Shown here: positions 1 through 8,494 of the stretch, piece by piece
Layout of the letters: each line of letters opens with the position of its first letter
Position numbering within the stretch: the stretch's first letter is position 1
From: Rhodospirillales bacterium
GTDB taxonomy: Bacteria > Pseudomonadota > Alphaproteobacteria > Acetobacterales > Acetobacteraceae
Assembly (NCBI GenBank): GCA_017304945.1
Contig: JAFKLG010000071.1
Coordinates: 16,474 to 80,473, forward strand
Reading direction: 5' to 3'
DNA: 64,000 nucleotides
The notes under the pieces: generated by a model
Database searches by the model: none
Told to the model about the DNA's origin: nothing
The model's input: only the letters and a program-made list of their open reading frames with translations
Position numbers and translations under genes: made by a program

Positions 1-1756
1 CGAAGAACCCGTCGAAGAAGAACGCGTGCGGGTCGAGCGGCGAGAGCCGGCGGTAGCGGTTGGCCCGACGCTCCGCCTCGGTGAGGTCGCCCATATAGGC
101 GAAGGCGATGGCGGACAGCGCCCAGGCCATCGGCAGGTTCGGGTTGAGCGACAGCGCGCGGTCGTGCAGCGAGACCGCCTCGCGCAGCCGGCGGTTCATG
201 AAGGCCCGGACATGGCCGGCGATGGTCAGGGCGCGCGCATCGTACGGATCGAGCACGATCGCCCGTTCGGCGAGGTCGCCCGCCAGTTCCATCGCGGCGC
301 GCGGATCGTCCGCCCAATCCTGGCCGACCAGGAACATCTGCCAATAGGCATACCAGGCGAAGGCCGTGGCGTCCTCGGGCTCGAGCGCCACGGCGCGTTC
401 CAGATACTCGCCCGCCTGCATGAACGGCCCGCGCTCGAGCCGGCCGATCAGCGGGATGGCGCGCAGCACGAGGTCGTAGGCGGTCGCGTCGGTGGCCGGG
501 CGGCGCGCGATGCGGCTGGCCTCGATGCGCAGGATCTCGGGGTCGATCTGCGCCACCACCTCGGCCGCGATCTCGTCCTGCAGGCTGAGCAGGTCGTTGG
601 ACTGGCGGTCGAAGCGCCGCGCCCAGACCACCTGGTTGCCGTCCTGCAGGTCGAGCAGGCGGACCGTGATGCGCAACCGCGCGCCGACCCGCTGGATGGT
701 GCCGTCGAGCAGCAGGTCGAGGCCGAACGCGTCGCGGATCGCCGCCTCGTCGCGGTGGTCGCCGGCAAACCGGGCGAGCGAGTTGGAGGAGACGACGAAC
801 ATCCAGCGGAACCGCGCCAGCGCGGTGGTGATCTCCTCGGCGAGGCCGGGGGCGAGATGCGCCTCCTCCTCGGTCGTGCCGATCAACTGCATGGGCAGCA
901 CGCCCACGCGCGCGCCGCTCCGCGCCCGATGCTCCTTGCGGGGTTCGGGACGCGGCGGCACGTCGGCGGCCGGAGGTTCGGCCTCCGACCGGGGGACGGA
1001 GCGGCCACGGATCGCCTGCAGCGCCGCCTGGGTCTCCGGGGAGGGCGCCACGTCCAGCATGTCGTCCAGCGCGGCGCGGCAACGCTCATAGGCCTCGATC
1101 GCCATGCCGTGTTCGCCGCGGGCGGCATGGGCGCGCATCAGCGCCCGCCAGGCCCCCTCATGCGCGCGGTCGATCTGCAGCATGCGCTGCGCCGCCTGGA
1201 TGGCCGCGTCCGGGTCGGTGTCCTGGCGCAGCAGCGACTCGGCGACGGTCCGGGCGCGGTCACGCACCCGCTCCCGCTCGCCGGCGAGCCAGGCATCGAA
1301 GGCCGGGTCGACGCCGTCCAGATCCTCGAGCAGGTCGCCGTCGAGCAGCGCCAGGGAGGCCGGGTGCTCGCTGGACGCCTGCATCACCTCGTCGACGTCC
1401 AGCCAGACCGTGCCGGGGCGGAGCGAGAGGTGGTCGCGCGTCACGTGCAGCACCTCGACGCCCACCGGACTGAGGGCATCGAGCAGGCGATGGATTTCCT
1501 GGCGGAGGGAGGCGCGGGCCTGCTCCTCGAGCCGGCGGCTCCAGAGCAGTTCGGCGAGTCGGCCACGCAGGACGGGCCGCGGCCGCGAGAGCGCCACGAT
1601 CGCGAGGAGGGCGCGAGTCTTGCGGCCTGACGGGAGCACGCGTTGGCTCGCCACCGTCCAGGCGTCCATTTGCCCAATCAATCGAAGCCGTATCACCGGC
1701 TGCGCCGCCTGGAGTGGCGCCAAGTGGCTCGCCGATCGCTGATGGGTCCCTGCCAT
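1..1756 (-). CDS. SARP/BTAD-like transcriptional regulator with TolB-like and TPR regions (3' truncated by window edge)
   Basis: Reading down the minus strand from ATG at 1756, one open frame of about 585 codons runs off the left edge, so the C-terminus is missing. Residues about 20-105 resemble a winged-helix DNA-binding domain of the SARP/AfsR type (IRLRLIGQMDAW, then SGRKTRALLAIVALS and RASLRQEIHRLLDAL), followed by a BTAD/TPR-like helical region (AQRMLQIDRAHEGAWRALMR). From about residue 280 a TolB-like N domain starts (GVLPMQLIGTTEEEAHLAPG), and further TPR-like helices follow. This architecture is common in alphaproteobacterial one-component regulators whose ligands are unknown. It lies 72 bp downstream of gshA in the same direction, in a relatively A+T-rich gap that could hold its own promoter. 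The target regulon cannot be told from the sequence. Confidence 0.8.
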   Translation of the reverse strand, partial: MAGTHQRSASHLAPLQAAQPVIRLRLIGQMDAWTVASQRVLPSGRKTRALLAIVALSRPRPVLRGRLAELLWSRRLEEQARASLRQEIHRLLDALSPVGVEVLHVTRDHLSLRPGTVWLDVDEVMQASSEHPASLALLDGDLLEDLDGVDPAFDAWLAGERERVRDRARTVAESLLRQDTDPDAAIQAAQRMLQIDRAHEGAWRALMRAHAARGEHGMAIEAYERCRAALDDMLDVAPSPETQAALQAIRGRSVPRSEAEPPAADVPPRPEPRKEHRARSGARVGVLPMQLIGTTEEEAHLAPGLAEEITTALARFRWMFVVSSNSLARFAGDHRDEAAIRDAFGLDLLLDGTIQRVGARLRITVRLLDLQDGNQVVWARRFDRQSNDLLSLQDEIAAEVVAQIDPEILRIEASRIARRPATDATAYDLVLRAIPLIGRLERGPFMQAGEYLERAVALEPEDATAFAWYAYWQMFLVGQDWADDPRAAMELAGDLAERAIVLDPYDARALTIAGHVRAFMNRRLREAVSLHDRALSLNPNLPMAWALSAIAFAYMGDLTEAERRANRYRRLSPLDPHAFFFDGFF

Positions 1757-1828
1757 TCGCCGAACCGTGACGTTGAATACTGTTTCTAAGCCGTCAACCT
1801 CATTCACGCCAACTGCAAAGGATCATGT

Positions 1829-3211
1829 TCAGATTGCGGCTTCGCTGAAAATTTGTCTGGCGTGGCCAAACCACACGTCACGATAGCGTGCCAGCCAGTG
1901 TTCTGCCTGCGTCGGTGCCCCTTCGACGATCGTCTGCAACGGCTCGAGGAAGCGACTCTCGTCGCGTCCCTGGGCGTCCAGCCGCCCCCGCGCGCGCAAT
2001 CCGTCCGCCGCGATCGCGACCGCGTCCCGCGCGAGGTCGCGCAGCGTGCCGCCGCGGAACGGGGTCGCGAGCCCCTGGCGCGGCACGGCGCTGCGCAGGG
2101 CGACCGCGTCCTCCCACCGCATCTCCCGGAGCAGGGACTCGGCTGCGGCGAGCGCCGCCTCGTCGTAGAGCAGCCCGACCCAGAGCGCCGATTGCGCGAT
2201 CATCATGTCGAGCCGGCCGGCATCGGCGCCGCGCATCTCCAGGAAGCGCTTCAACCGCACGTCGGTGAACACCGTGGTCAGGTGGTCGGCGAAGTCCCCG
2301 ACGGTCGGGGTCGCCTGCACCAGGTTGTGCAGCTTGCCGTCCATGAAGTGGCGGAACGACTGGCCGGCCACGTCGATATACCGCCCGTCGCGGTAGACGA
2401 AGTACATCGGCACTTCGTCGACCACCCAGCGCACGTAGCGCTCGAAGCCGAAGCCCGGCTCGAACATCACCTTCGGGATCCCGGACCGCTGGTTGTCGGT
2501 GTCGGTCCAGACCTGGGCGCGGTAGGAGAGGTAGCCGTTGGGCTTGCCCTCGGTGAATGGCGAGTTGGCGAACAGCGCCGTGGCGACGGGTTGCAGCAGC
2601 AACGACACCCGCAGCTTGCGAACCATATCGGTTTCGCTCGCGTAATCCAGGTTCACCTGCACGGTGCAGGTCCGGGTCATCATGTCGAGGCCGAGTGTGC
2701 CGACCAGCGGCATGTAGCGGCGCATGATGGCGTAGCGGCCCTTCGGCATCCACGGCATCGCCGCGCGGGTGGCGAGCGGGTGAAACCCGAGCGGGGCGAA
2801 GCCGACGCGGAGGTCGGCCGAGACCGCGCGGACCTGCTCGTAATGGGCGAGGAACTCGGCTTCCGTGTCGTGCAGGGTCTCGAGCGGCCCGCCTGAGAGC
2901 TCGAGCTGGCCGGCCGGCTCGAGCGAGACCGAGGCGCCGCCGTCGAGCTTCAGGCCGATGATCGCGTCCCGGTCGAGGATCGGCGTGCCGCCGAATCGGG
3001 CGAGGCCGGTCAACAGGTCGCGGATGCTGCCGGGCTGCCCGTCCGCCGGCAGATATGGGGGCGTGGCAAGGTCGTCCAGCCGGAACCCGAACTTCTCGTG
3101 TTCGGTGCCGATCCGGAAGGCGGCGGCGGGTTTGCAGCCGGCCGCGATATGGTCCGCCAGTTGGCGGACCGACGTGATCGGCGTGGAGTCGGCGTCGCCC
3201 GGATTGGACAT
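1829..3211 (-). CDS. gshA: Glutamate--cysteine ligase (GCS2 / plant-alphaproteobacterial type)
   Basis: Catalyses ATP-dependent joining of L-glutamate and L-cysteine, the first and committed step of cytosolic glutathione synthesis. The 460-residue length suits the plant/alphaproteobacterial class rather than the roughly 520-residue E. coli class. Visible family signatures are GTEHEKFGF near residue 37, LKLDGGASVSLEPAGQLELS, MMTRTCTVQVNLDYASETDM, FANSPFTEGKPNGYLSYRA and FRHFMDGKL. It begins 33 bp after the stop of rsmE and is probably cotranscribed with it; the ubiA / rsmE-gshA arrangement is common in Rhodospirillales. No unusual residues or truncation were seen. The link with the sulfur module a few kb away is thematic only. 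Confidence 0.95.
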   Translation of the reverse strand: MSNPGDADSTPITSVRQLADHIAAGCKPAAAFRIGTEHEKFGFRLDDLATPPYLPADGQPGSIRDLLTGLARFGGTPILDRDAIIGLKLDGGASVSLEPAGQLELSGGPLETLHDTEAEFLAHYEQVRAVSADLRVGFAPLGFHPLATRAAMPWMPKGRYAIMRRYMPLVGTLGLDMMTRTCTVQVNLDYASETDMVRKLRVSLLLQPVATALFANSPFTEGKPNGYLSYRAQVWTDTDNQRSGIPKVMFEPGFGFERYVRWVVDEVPMYFVYRDGRYIDVAGQSFRHFMDGKLHNLVQATPTVGDFADHLTTVFTDVRLKRFLEMRGADAGRLDMMIAQSALWVGLLYDEAALAAAESLLREMRWEDAVALRSAVPRQGLATPFRGGTLRDLARDAVAIAADGLRARGRLDAQGRDESRFLEPLQTIVEGAPTQAEHWLARYRDVWFGHARQIFSEAAI

Positions 3212-3244
3212 GTCGGTCCCGGTCTTGGATTGATGACGATCGTA

Positions 3245-3952
3245 CTAGCCGCAACCGGGCGCCTGCAACAAGGCCAGCCCGGCAAGGCATGCCGTCTCTG
3301 CCCGCAGGACGCGTGGGCCGATCTGCACCGGTGTCACAATTGGGTGGGATCGCAGGGCGTCAAGTTCCGCAGGTGCGAAGCCGCCCTCGGGCCCGACCAG
3401 CAGGCCGGCGCGGGCATGCGGGCGCAGGGGCGCCGCCGCGGGACTGCGCTCCAGCGCGGCGAACAGCGGACGGTCGGCCGGCCAGTCGGCCAGCACCGCC
3501 GCCAATGTCTGGGGCGGCCGCAGCTCCGGCAGGGTGAGCCGCTCACACTGCTCCGCGGCCTCGATCGCGATCGCCCGCAGCCGGTCCTCGTTCACCCGGT
3601 GCGCGTTGGTGCGCGCGGTGATCACCGGCAGCAGCACGGCCGCCCCGAGTTCGGTCGCCTTCTGCACGACCAGGTCGGTCGCGTCCCGCTTCAGCAGCGC
3701 GAAGGCGAGCCAGAGATCGGTGTCCCCCTGTTGCGGCCGGGTCTGCCTCTCCACCACCGCGTCCGCGCGGTCGCGCTTCAGGCTGGCGAGGCGGGCCAGC
3801 CACTCCCCGTCGCGCCCGTTGAACAGGTGCAGCGCGCTGCCGGGTGCGCGGCGGAGCACGGTGCCGAGGTAATGGGCCTGAGCCGGCGCGAGCGGCAGCG
3901 TGGCGCCCGCGGCAAGCGGCGCGTCGACGAAGAGGCGCGGGTCGGTGCTCAC
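3245..3952 (-). CDS. rsmE: 16S rRNA (uracil-1498-N3)-methyltransferase RsmE
   Basis: A 235-residue SPOUT-class methyltransferase that methylates U1498 of 16S rRNA using S-adenosylmethionine. The N-terminal PUA-like part starts at RLFVDAPL and contains HYLGTVLRR. The C-terminal trefoil-knot signature is clear: GLLVGPEGGF followed by PRVLRAETACLAGLALL. I chose the GTG at 3952 because it places RLFVDAPL six residues from the start, as in the family; the nearby ATG is out of frame. The open frame extends upstream without a stop, but that part lies antisense to ubiA and is not credible protein. It is divergent from ubiA by about 40 bp and lies upstream of gshA. Confidence 0.9.
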   Translation of the reverse strand: MSTDPRLFVDAPLAAGATLPLAPAQAHYLGTVLRRAPGSALHLFNGRDGEWLARLASLKRDRADAVVERQTRPQQGDTDLWLAFALLKRDATDLVVQKATELGAAVLLPVITARTNAHRVNEDRLRAIAIEAAEQCERLTLPELRPPQTLAAVLADWPADRPLFAALERSPAAAPLRPHARAGLLVGPEGGFAPAELDALRSHPIVTPVQIGPRVLRAETACLAGLALLQAPGCG

Positions 3953-3994
3953 AGGCGGATTGACCGGGGCATGGCGGCGGGCACAGTAGCAGCC

Positions 3995-4963
3995 ATGCAC
4001 CCGCAGACCGAACCCGCCCTGGCTCGAGCGGCAGCCGACCCGCGCCTGGCCGACGCCGCCTCGGCGTCCGGCCACACCGACATCGTCGCCACCGGCTGGG
4101 TGGCGCGGCTGCCGCCGTCCTGGGTGCCCTATGTGCTGCTCGCCCGCGCTGACCGGCCGATCGGCACCTGGCTGCTGTTCCTGCCGGGCCTGTGGGGCAT
4201 CCTGCTGGCGCGGCCCGGCGGCTGGGAGGTGGTGCGCCTCGTCCTGCTGTTCGCGGTCGGCAGCCTGGCGATGCGGGCGGCGGGCTGCGTGGTGAACGAT
4301 CTCTGGGACCGCGACATCGACCGCAAGGTGGCGCGCACCGCGGGCCGGCCGCTCGCTTCGGGCGCGCTGCGGCCGCGCCAGGCCTTCGCCTTCCTGGCGG
4401 TGCTGCTGGTCGTCGGCCTGGGCGTGCTGCTGCAGCTTCCGCCGCTGTGCTGGGCGCTGGGGGTGAGTTCGCTGGTGCTGGTCGCGCTCTACCCGCTGGC
4501 CAAGCGCGTGACGTGGTGGCCGCAGCTGGTGATGGGCTTCACCTTCGGGTTCGGCGCGCCGATGGGCTACGCGGCCGGCGCCGACCGGATCGATGCCGCC
4601 GGCCTCGTGCTCTACCTCGCCGCGATCCTGTGGGACCTCGGCTTCGACACCATCTACGCCCACCAGGACCGGGAGGACGACGCGCTGGTCGGGGTGAAGT
4701 CGACCGCGCGGCTGTTCGGGGAGCGCACGCGCCCGTTCCTCGCTGCCTGCTACGCCGGATGCATCCTGGTGCTGGCCGCTGCCGGCTGGTGCGCGGGTCT
4801 GGGCCCCTGGTTCTACCCCGCGCTCGTCCTGCCCGCCGCGCTGCTGGGCTGGCAGGTGCTGCGGCTCGACATCCACCACCCGGCACTGTGCCTGCGGCTG
4901 TTCCGCGCCAACCGGGAGGCCGGGCTCGCGGTCGGGCTCGCGATCCTGGCCGGCTGGGTGTGA
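3995..4963 (+). CDS. ubiA: 4-hydroxybenzoate polyprenyltransferase UbiA
   Basis: Integral-membrane prenyltransferase that attaches the polyprenyl tail to 4-hydroxybenzoate in ubiquinone biosynthesis. The two aspartate-rich Mg-diphosphate motifs are present: NDLWDRDIDRKVARTAGRP beginning near residue 101 and YAHQDREDD near residue 225. About eight hydrophobic segments are evident between residues 55 and 320. ATG at 3995 was chosen; an in-frame ATG at 3971 would add eight residues. The stop codon overlaps the GTG start of the downstream methyltransferase, indicating translational coupling. It is divergent from rsmE. The length of 322 residues is slightly above the usual 290 because of an Ala-rich N-terminal extension. 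Confidence 0.93.
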   Translation: MHPQTEPALARAAADPRLADAASASGHTDIVATGWVARLPPSWVPYVLLARADRPIGTWLLFLPGLWGILLARPGGWEVVRLVLLFAVGSLAMRAAGCVVNDLWDRDIDRKVARTAGRPLASGALRPRQAFAFLAVLLVVGLGVLLQLPPLCWALGVSSLVLVALYPLAKRVTWWPQLVMGFTFGFGAPMGYAAGADRIDAAGLVLYLAAILWDLGFDTIYAHQDREDDALVGVKSTARLFGERTRPFLAACYAGCILVLAAAGWCAGLGPWFYPALVLPAALLGWQVLRLDIHHPALCLRLFRANREAGLAVGLAILAGWV

Positions 4964-5613
4964 CCGAGGACCCGGCGGCCTTCGTCCGCGCCCAGACGGT
5001 GGCGGGCCGCGCGCCGCTGGTGCCGGAGATCGCGCTCCATCTGGCGACCGAGATCACGCCGATCTGGCAGGCGACGGAAACCTGGCTGGCCGAACGCAAC
5101 GTGGAGCCGCCGTTCTGGGCCTTTGCCTGGCCGGGCGGGCAGGCGCTGGCCCGCCACGTTCTGGATCATCCCGGTTCGGTGGCCGGCAAGCGGGTGCTGG
5201 ATTTCGCGGCCGGCGGCGGCATCGCCGCGATCGCCTGCGCGATGGCGGGGGCGGCGCTGGTGGAGGCGGCGGAGATCGACCCGCTGGCGGTGGCGGCGAT
5301 CGCCCTGAACGCCGCCGGCAACGCGGTGGCGGTGACCGCCACCGGCGGCGACGTGGTGGGCGACGCATGCCGCTGGGACCTGATCCTGTGCGGCGACGTC
5401 TGCTACGAGGCGCCGATGACCGGACACATCCTGCCCTGGCTGCGCGGTTTGGCGCGGCAGGCGGAGGTGTGGGTGGCGGACCCCGGTCGCGCCTACCTGC
5501 CGCGTGACGGGATGACGCCGTTCGCCGAGTACCGCGTGCCCACGACGCTGGAGCTCGAGGACCGGACGGAGCGGCTGGTCCGGCTGTTCCGGATGTCCGC
5601 CGAGGGGGGCTGA
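4960..5613 (+). CDS. Class I SAM-dependent methyltransferase (METTL20/ETFB-lysine-methyltransferase-like)
   Basis: A 217-residue class I methyltransferase starting at GTG 4960, which overlaps the ubiA stop in a GTGA arrangement. The SAM-binding motif I is VLDFAAGGGIAAIACAMAG at about residues 70-88, with an acidic motif II (EAAEIDPLAVAAI) and a post-motif LILCGDVCYE. PPFWAFAWPGGQALARHVLD upstream of motif I is typical of the METTL20/ETFB-KMT and ribosomal-protein-methyltransferase-like group, where W-A-x-x-W-P-G precedes the fold. Members of this group methylate lysines of the electron-transfer flavoprotein beta subunit, but I assign only the family. No separate ribosome-binding site is seen, consistent with coupling to ubiA. 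Confidence 0.8.
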   Translation: MTEDPAAFVRAQTVAGRAPLVPEIALHLATEITPIWQATETWLAERNVEPPFWAFAWPGGQALARHVLDHPGSVAGKRVLDFAAGGGIAAIACAMAGAALVEAAEIDPLAVAAIALNAAGNAVAVTATGGDVVGDACRWDLILCGDVCYEAPMTGHILPWLRGLARQAEVWVADPGRAYLPRDGMTPFAEYRVPTTLELEDRTERLVRLFRMSAEGG

Positions 5614-5700
5614 GCGACCCGAGGCATCGATCCGGCACCGCCCGCCGGCCGCCTCATGCGGACAGCGCCACACCGGCGCCCCCTCGCAACCGCGCGCGCC

Positions 5701-7428
5701 TCACCGCTCGGGCAGGGCCGCCGCGGCCTCGTGGGGTGCGGGGGCATGGGGCAGCAGCTTCGGCCTCGCGAGCCATTCCCGGCCCCGCAACATCACGTCG
5801 AAATACAGCGTCGGCAGCAGCTTCGTCTTCAGCACCCAGGCGCTGCGCCGTGGCCTGGTCGAGTCCCAGGGCACCGTCGGCAACAGCTTGCCGCCATAGC
5901 CGAACTCGGCCAGCACGACCTTGCCGCGCTCCACCGTGAGCGGACAGGATCCGTATCCGTCGTACACGGCGCGGGGGTCGCGGCCCTCCAGCACGGCAAT
6001 CAGGTTTTCCGCCACCACGGGGGCCTGCTTGCGGATTGCCGCCGCGGTCTTGGCGTTGGGCGCCGAACAGGCATCGCCCAGGGAGAACACGTTGCCGAAT
6101 CGGGGATGCCGCAACGTCTCCGGGCTGACGTCGACCCAGCCGGCGGCATCTGCGAAGGGGGAGGCGCGGACGATATCGGGCGCGACCTGCGGCGGGACCA
6201 CGTGCAGCATGTCGAAGCTGCGGGTCTCCTCGGCCACGCTCCCGTCCGGCTGCCGGGTCGCGAAAACGGCGGTGCGGTTCGGGCCATCCACCGACGTCAA
6301 CACGGACTGGAGCGCCAGCTGGGCGCCATACCGCTCCACGTAGCGCATCAGCGGCGGCACGTAGGCGGCCACGCCGAACAGCGTCGGTGCGGCGGTGTGG
6401 AAGCGCACGTCGATGTTCCGCAGCACGCCCTTCCGTCGCCACGCGTCGCAGGAGAGATACATCGCCTTCTGCGGCGCCCCGGCGCACTTGATCGGCATCG
6501 ACGGCTGGGTGAACAGCGCCGTTCCGCGCTGCAGCCCCTCCACCAGGTCCCATGTGTACGCGGACAGGTCGAACCGGTAGTTCGACGTCACCCCGTTGGA
6601 GCCCAGGGTCTCCTCGAGACCGGGAATCGCCGCCCAGTCCAGCTTGAGGCCGGGCGCCACGACCAGGGCGCGGTACCCGAGGCGGGTGCCGTCTTCCAGG
6701 ATCACCGCATTGCCTTCGGGTTCGAACGCGGCGACCGCGGCCCGCACCCATTGCACGCCGGGCGGCAGCGCCCGCTGCATCGGCCGGCTGGTGCGGGCGC
6801 GGTCGAAGACACCGCCGCCGACCAGCGTCCAGCCGGGCTGATAGTAATGCGTCTCACGCGGCTCCACGATCGCGACGTGCAGCGTCCGCCGCCGGCGCAG
6901 CAGGCTGGCGGCTGCGGCGGCACCGGCAGCCCCACCGCCCACGATCAGCACGTCCACCCGTGCCGAGGGAGCAGGCGGGCCGGCCTCCTCCGCCGGCTGC
7001 GCCGAGTCCCAGGCGGCATCGAGCCGCGGCCGGATGCCCGCCAGGTCGTAGCCGGCTTGCTTCGCCGTGCTCAGGATCGCGGCCGGGTCGAGATGTGCCG
7101 CCTGCGACAAGGCCCAGAGCGTGGTGGAACGGGTGCCGGTCCGGCAGAACGCCAGGACCGGTCCGCGCAGTTCGGCCAGCGCGGTCGCGAAGGCCTGCAC
7201 GTCGCCGTCCGTGACCTTCCCCGACACCACGGGGATGTGCCGGTACGCGAGCCCCAACCGGCGGGCGGTGGCTTCCAGCAGGGCGGAGGGAGGCTGGCCC
7301 TCGGCCTCGCCGTCCGGCCGGTTGTTGACGACCGCGCGGAAGCCGAGGGCGGATAGCCCGCCCAGGTCCGCGGCCGAGATCTGCGGCGCGACTGAGAGCG
7401 CCGGGGTCAGACGGCGGAGCGTCTCCAT
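5701..7428 (-). CDS. DUF442 sulfurtransferase/phosphatase-like domain fused to sulfide:quinone reductase-like flavoprotein
   Basis: A two-domain protein of 575 residues. Residues 1-135 form a DUF442/TIGR01244-type domain with the Cys-x5-Arg loop FCRTGTRSTT (Cys95, Arg100), which in related proteins carries sulfurtransferase or phosphatase-like chemistry. From residue 158 a Rossmann FAD-binding motif (VLIVGGGAAGAAAA) opens an SQR-like flavoprotein. SQR-type features are YYQPGWTLVGGG, IKCAGAPQKAMYL and GYGSCPLTVERGKVVL, the last two supplying redox cysteines; a GDACSAPNAKTAAAIRKQ flavin/NAD motif follows. The predicted role is oxidation of sulfide to bound persulfide with electrons passed to quinone. 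It lies 10 bp downstream of a persulfide dioxygenase gene in the same operon, which supports this role. Confidence 0.87.
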   Translation of the reverse strand: METLRRLTPALSVAPQISAADLGGLSALGFRAVVNNRPDGEAEGQPPSALLEATARRLGLAYRHIPVVSGKVTDGDVQAFATALAELRGPVLAFCRTGTRSTTLWALSQAAHLDPAAILSTAKQAGYDLAGIRPRLDAAWDSAQPAEEAGPPAPSARVDVLIVGGGAAGAAAAASLLRRRRTLHVAIVEPRETHYYQPGWTLVGGGVFDRARTSRPMQRALPPGVQWVRAAVAAFEPEGNAVILEDGTRLGYRALVVAPGLKLDWAAIPGLEETLGSNGVTSNYRFDLSAYTWDLVEGLQRGTALFTQPSMPIKCAGAPQKAMYLSCDAWRRKGVLRNIDVRFHTAAPTLFGVAAYVPPLMRYVERYGAQLALQSVLTSVDGPNRTAVFATRQPDGSVAEETRSFDMLHVVPPQVAPDIVRASPFADAAGWVDVSPETLRHPRFGNVFSLGDACSAPNAKTAAAIRKQAPVVAENLIAVLEGRDPRAVYDGYGSCPLTVERGKVVLAEFGYGGKLLPTVPWDSTRPRRSAWVLKTKLLPTLYFDVMLRGREWLARPKLLPHAPAPHEAAAALPER

Positions 7429-7438
7429 GATCGGCCTC

Positions 7439-8302
7439 TCAGAACAGGTTGACGGGAAGCTTCAGATATCGCGTGCCGTTGCTCTCGGGCGGGGGGAACT
7501 CGCCGGCCCGCATGTTCACCTGCACGCTGGGCAGGATCAGGCGCGGCATGGAGAGCGTCGCATCGCGCTCGGTGCGCATCTTCACGAACGCATCCTCCGT
7601 CACGCCGTCATGCACGTGCCGATTCTTCGCGCGCTCCTCGGCAACCGTCGTTTCCCAGCGGTACTCGTCGCGGCCGGGCGCCTTGTAGTCGTGGCACATG
7701 AACAGCCGCGTTTCCGGCGGCAGAGCGAAGATGCGCTGGATCGACCGGTAGAGGGTCCGCGCATCGCCGCCGGGGAAATCGCAGCGAGCGGTGCCGTAAT
7801 CCGGCATGAACAGCGTGTCGCCGACGAAGGCGGCGTCGCCGATCACGTACGTCACGCAGGCCGGCGTGTGCCCTGGCGTGTGCAGGACCTGCGCCGGAAC
7901 GTTGCCGACCTGGAAGCGCTCGCCGTCCTGGAACAGGTGGTCGAACTGCGATCCGTCCCGGGCGAACGTCGGTTCGGCATTGAACGCCCGGCCGAACGTC
8001 TCCTGCACCGTGCGGATCTCGCTGCCGATCGCGAGCCGGCCGCCGAGATGCTGGCGGACATGGGGAGCTGCCGACAGGTGGTCGGCGTGGACATGCGTCT
8101 CGAGCAGCCAATCGACGGTCAACCCGGCCTGCCGGACGAACGCGATCACCGCGTCGGCGGAGGCGGTGCTGGTCCGCCCCGATGCGGGATCGAAATCCAG
8201 CACCGTGTCGATGACGGCGGCACGACGGGTTTCCGGGTCGGCGACGACATAGCTGACGGTGAAAGTGGCTTCATCGAAGAAGGCGTGCACGTCCGGCTGC
8301 AT
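7439..8302 (-). CDS. Metallo-beta-lactamase-fold persulfide dioxygenase (ETHE1/Blh-like)
   Basis: A 287-residue metallo-beta-lactamase-fold hydrolase. The metal site appears as ETHVHADHLSA (His70, His72, Asp74, His75), LHTPGHTPACVTYVIGD, VGDTLFMPDYGTARCDFPGG and FMCHDYKAPGRDEYRWET. The G-T-A-R-x-D-F-x-G-G stretch and CHDY are characteristic of the ETHE1/Blh persulfide dioxygenases, which convert glutathione persulfide to sulfite and glutathione using one Fe(II). It is the first gene of the minus-strand operon with the SQR fusion, and divergent from the peroxiredoxin gene across a 192-bp A+T-richer gap. In other Proteobacteria this pair is under BigR/SqrR repression; no such repressor gene is in the window. 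Confidence 0.9.
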   Translation of the reverse strand: MQPDVHAFFDEATFTVSYVVADPETRRAAVIDTVLDFDPASGRTSTASADAVIAFVRQAGLTVDWLLETHVHADHLSAAPHVRQHLGGRLAIGSEIRTVQETFGRAFNAEPTFARDGSQFDHLFQDGERFQVGNVPAQVLHTPGHTPACVTYVIGDAAFVGDTLFMPDYGTARCDFPGGDARTLYRSIQRIFALPPETRLFMCHDYKAPGRDEYRWETTVAEERAKNRHVHDGVTEDAFVKMRTERDATLSMPRLILPSVQVNMRAGEFPPPESNGTRYLKLPVNLF

Positions 8303-8367
8303 GACGGAGTCCTCCGACAGGGACCGCCGCAGTCTTCCTCCGCGGGCGGATAGTTAGCGATTTCTCT

Positions 8368-8407
8368 TAACTGACTTGCAGAATTGCACGATGTTGATAA
8401 GTGACTT
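8368..8407. promoter_or_regulatory. Candidate operator: direct repeat TAA(C/G)TGACTT spaced 30 bp
   Basis: In the divergent gap between the persulfide dioxygenase and peroxiredoxin genes, the decamer TAACTGACTT (8368-8377) recurs as TAAGTGACTT (8398-8407), exactly 30 bp apart, or about three helical turns. The left copy also forms an inverted repeat with AGTTA at 8352-8356. The stretch is much more A+T-rich than its surroundings, so it probably holds the divergent promoters. It does not match the ATTC-N8-GAAT palindrome reported for SqrR/BigR sites, so the binding protein is unknown. Confidence 0.35.
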
Positions 8408-8494
8408 GGCCAACGCGGTTCAACCCCCCGCGGCCTCACGTCCTCGGTCAGCGACCGTCGACCAGGCCAGGGCGCGGATCAGGAGGAACGTCAC

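Noticed and set aside
3245..4879. Single 544-residue minus-strand protein ending in RsmE
   Set aside because: Only the last 235 residues match RsmE; the upstream part is antisense to ubiA. The internal GTG at 3952 is the sensible start.
8352..8372. SqrR/BigR operator
   Set aside because: AGTTA-N11-TAACT does not fit the ATTC-N8-GAAT consensus and no repressor gene lies nearby.
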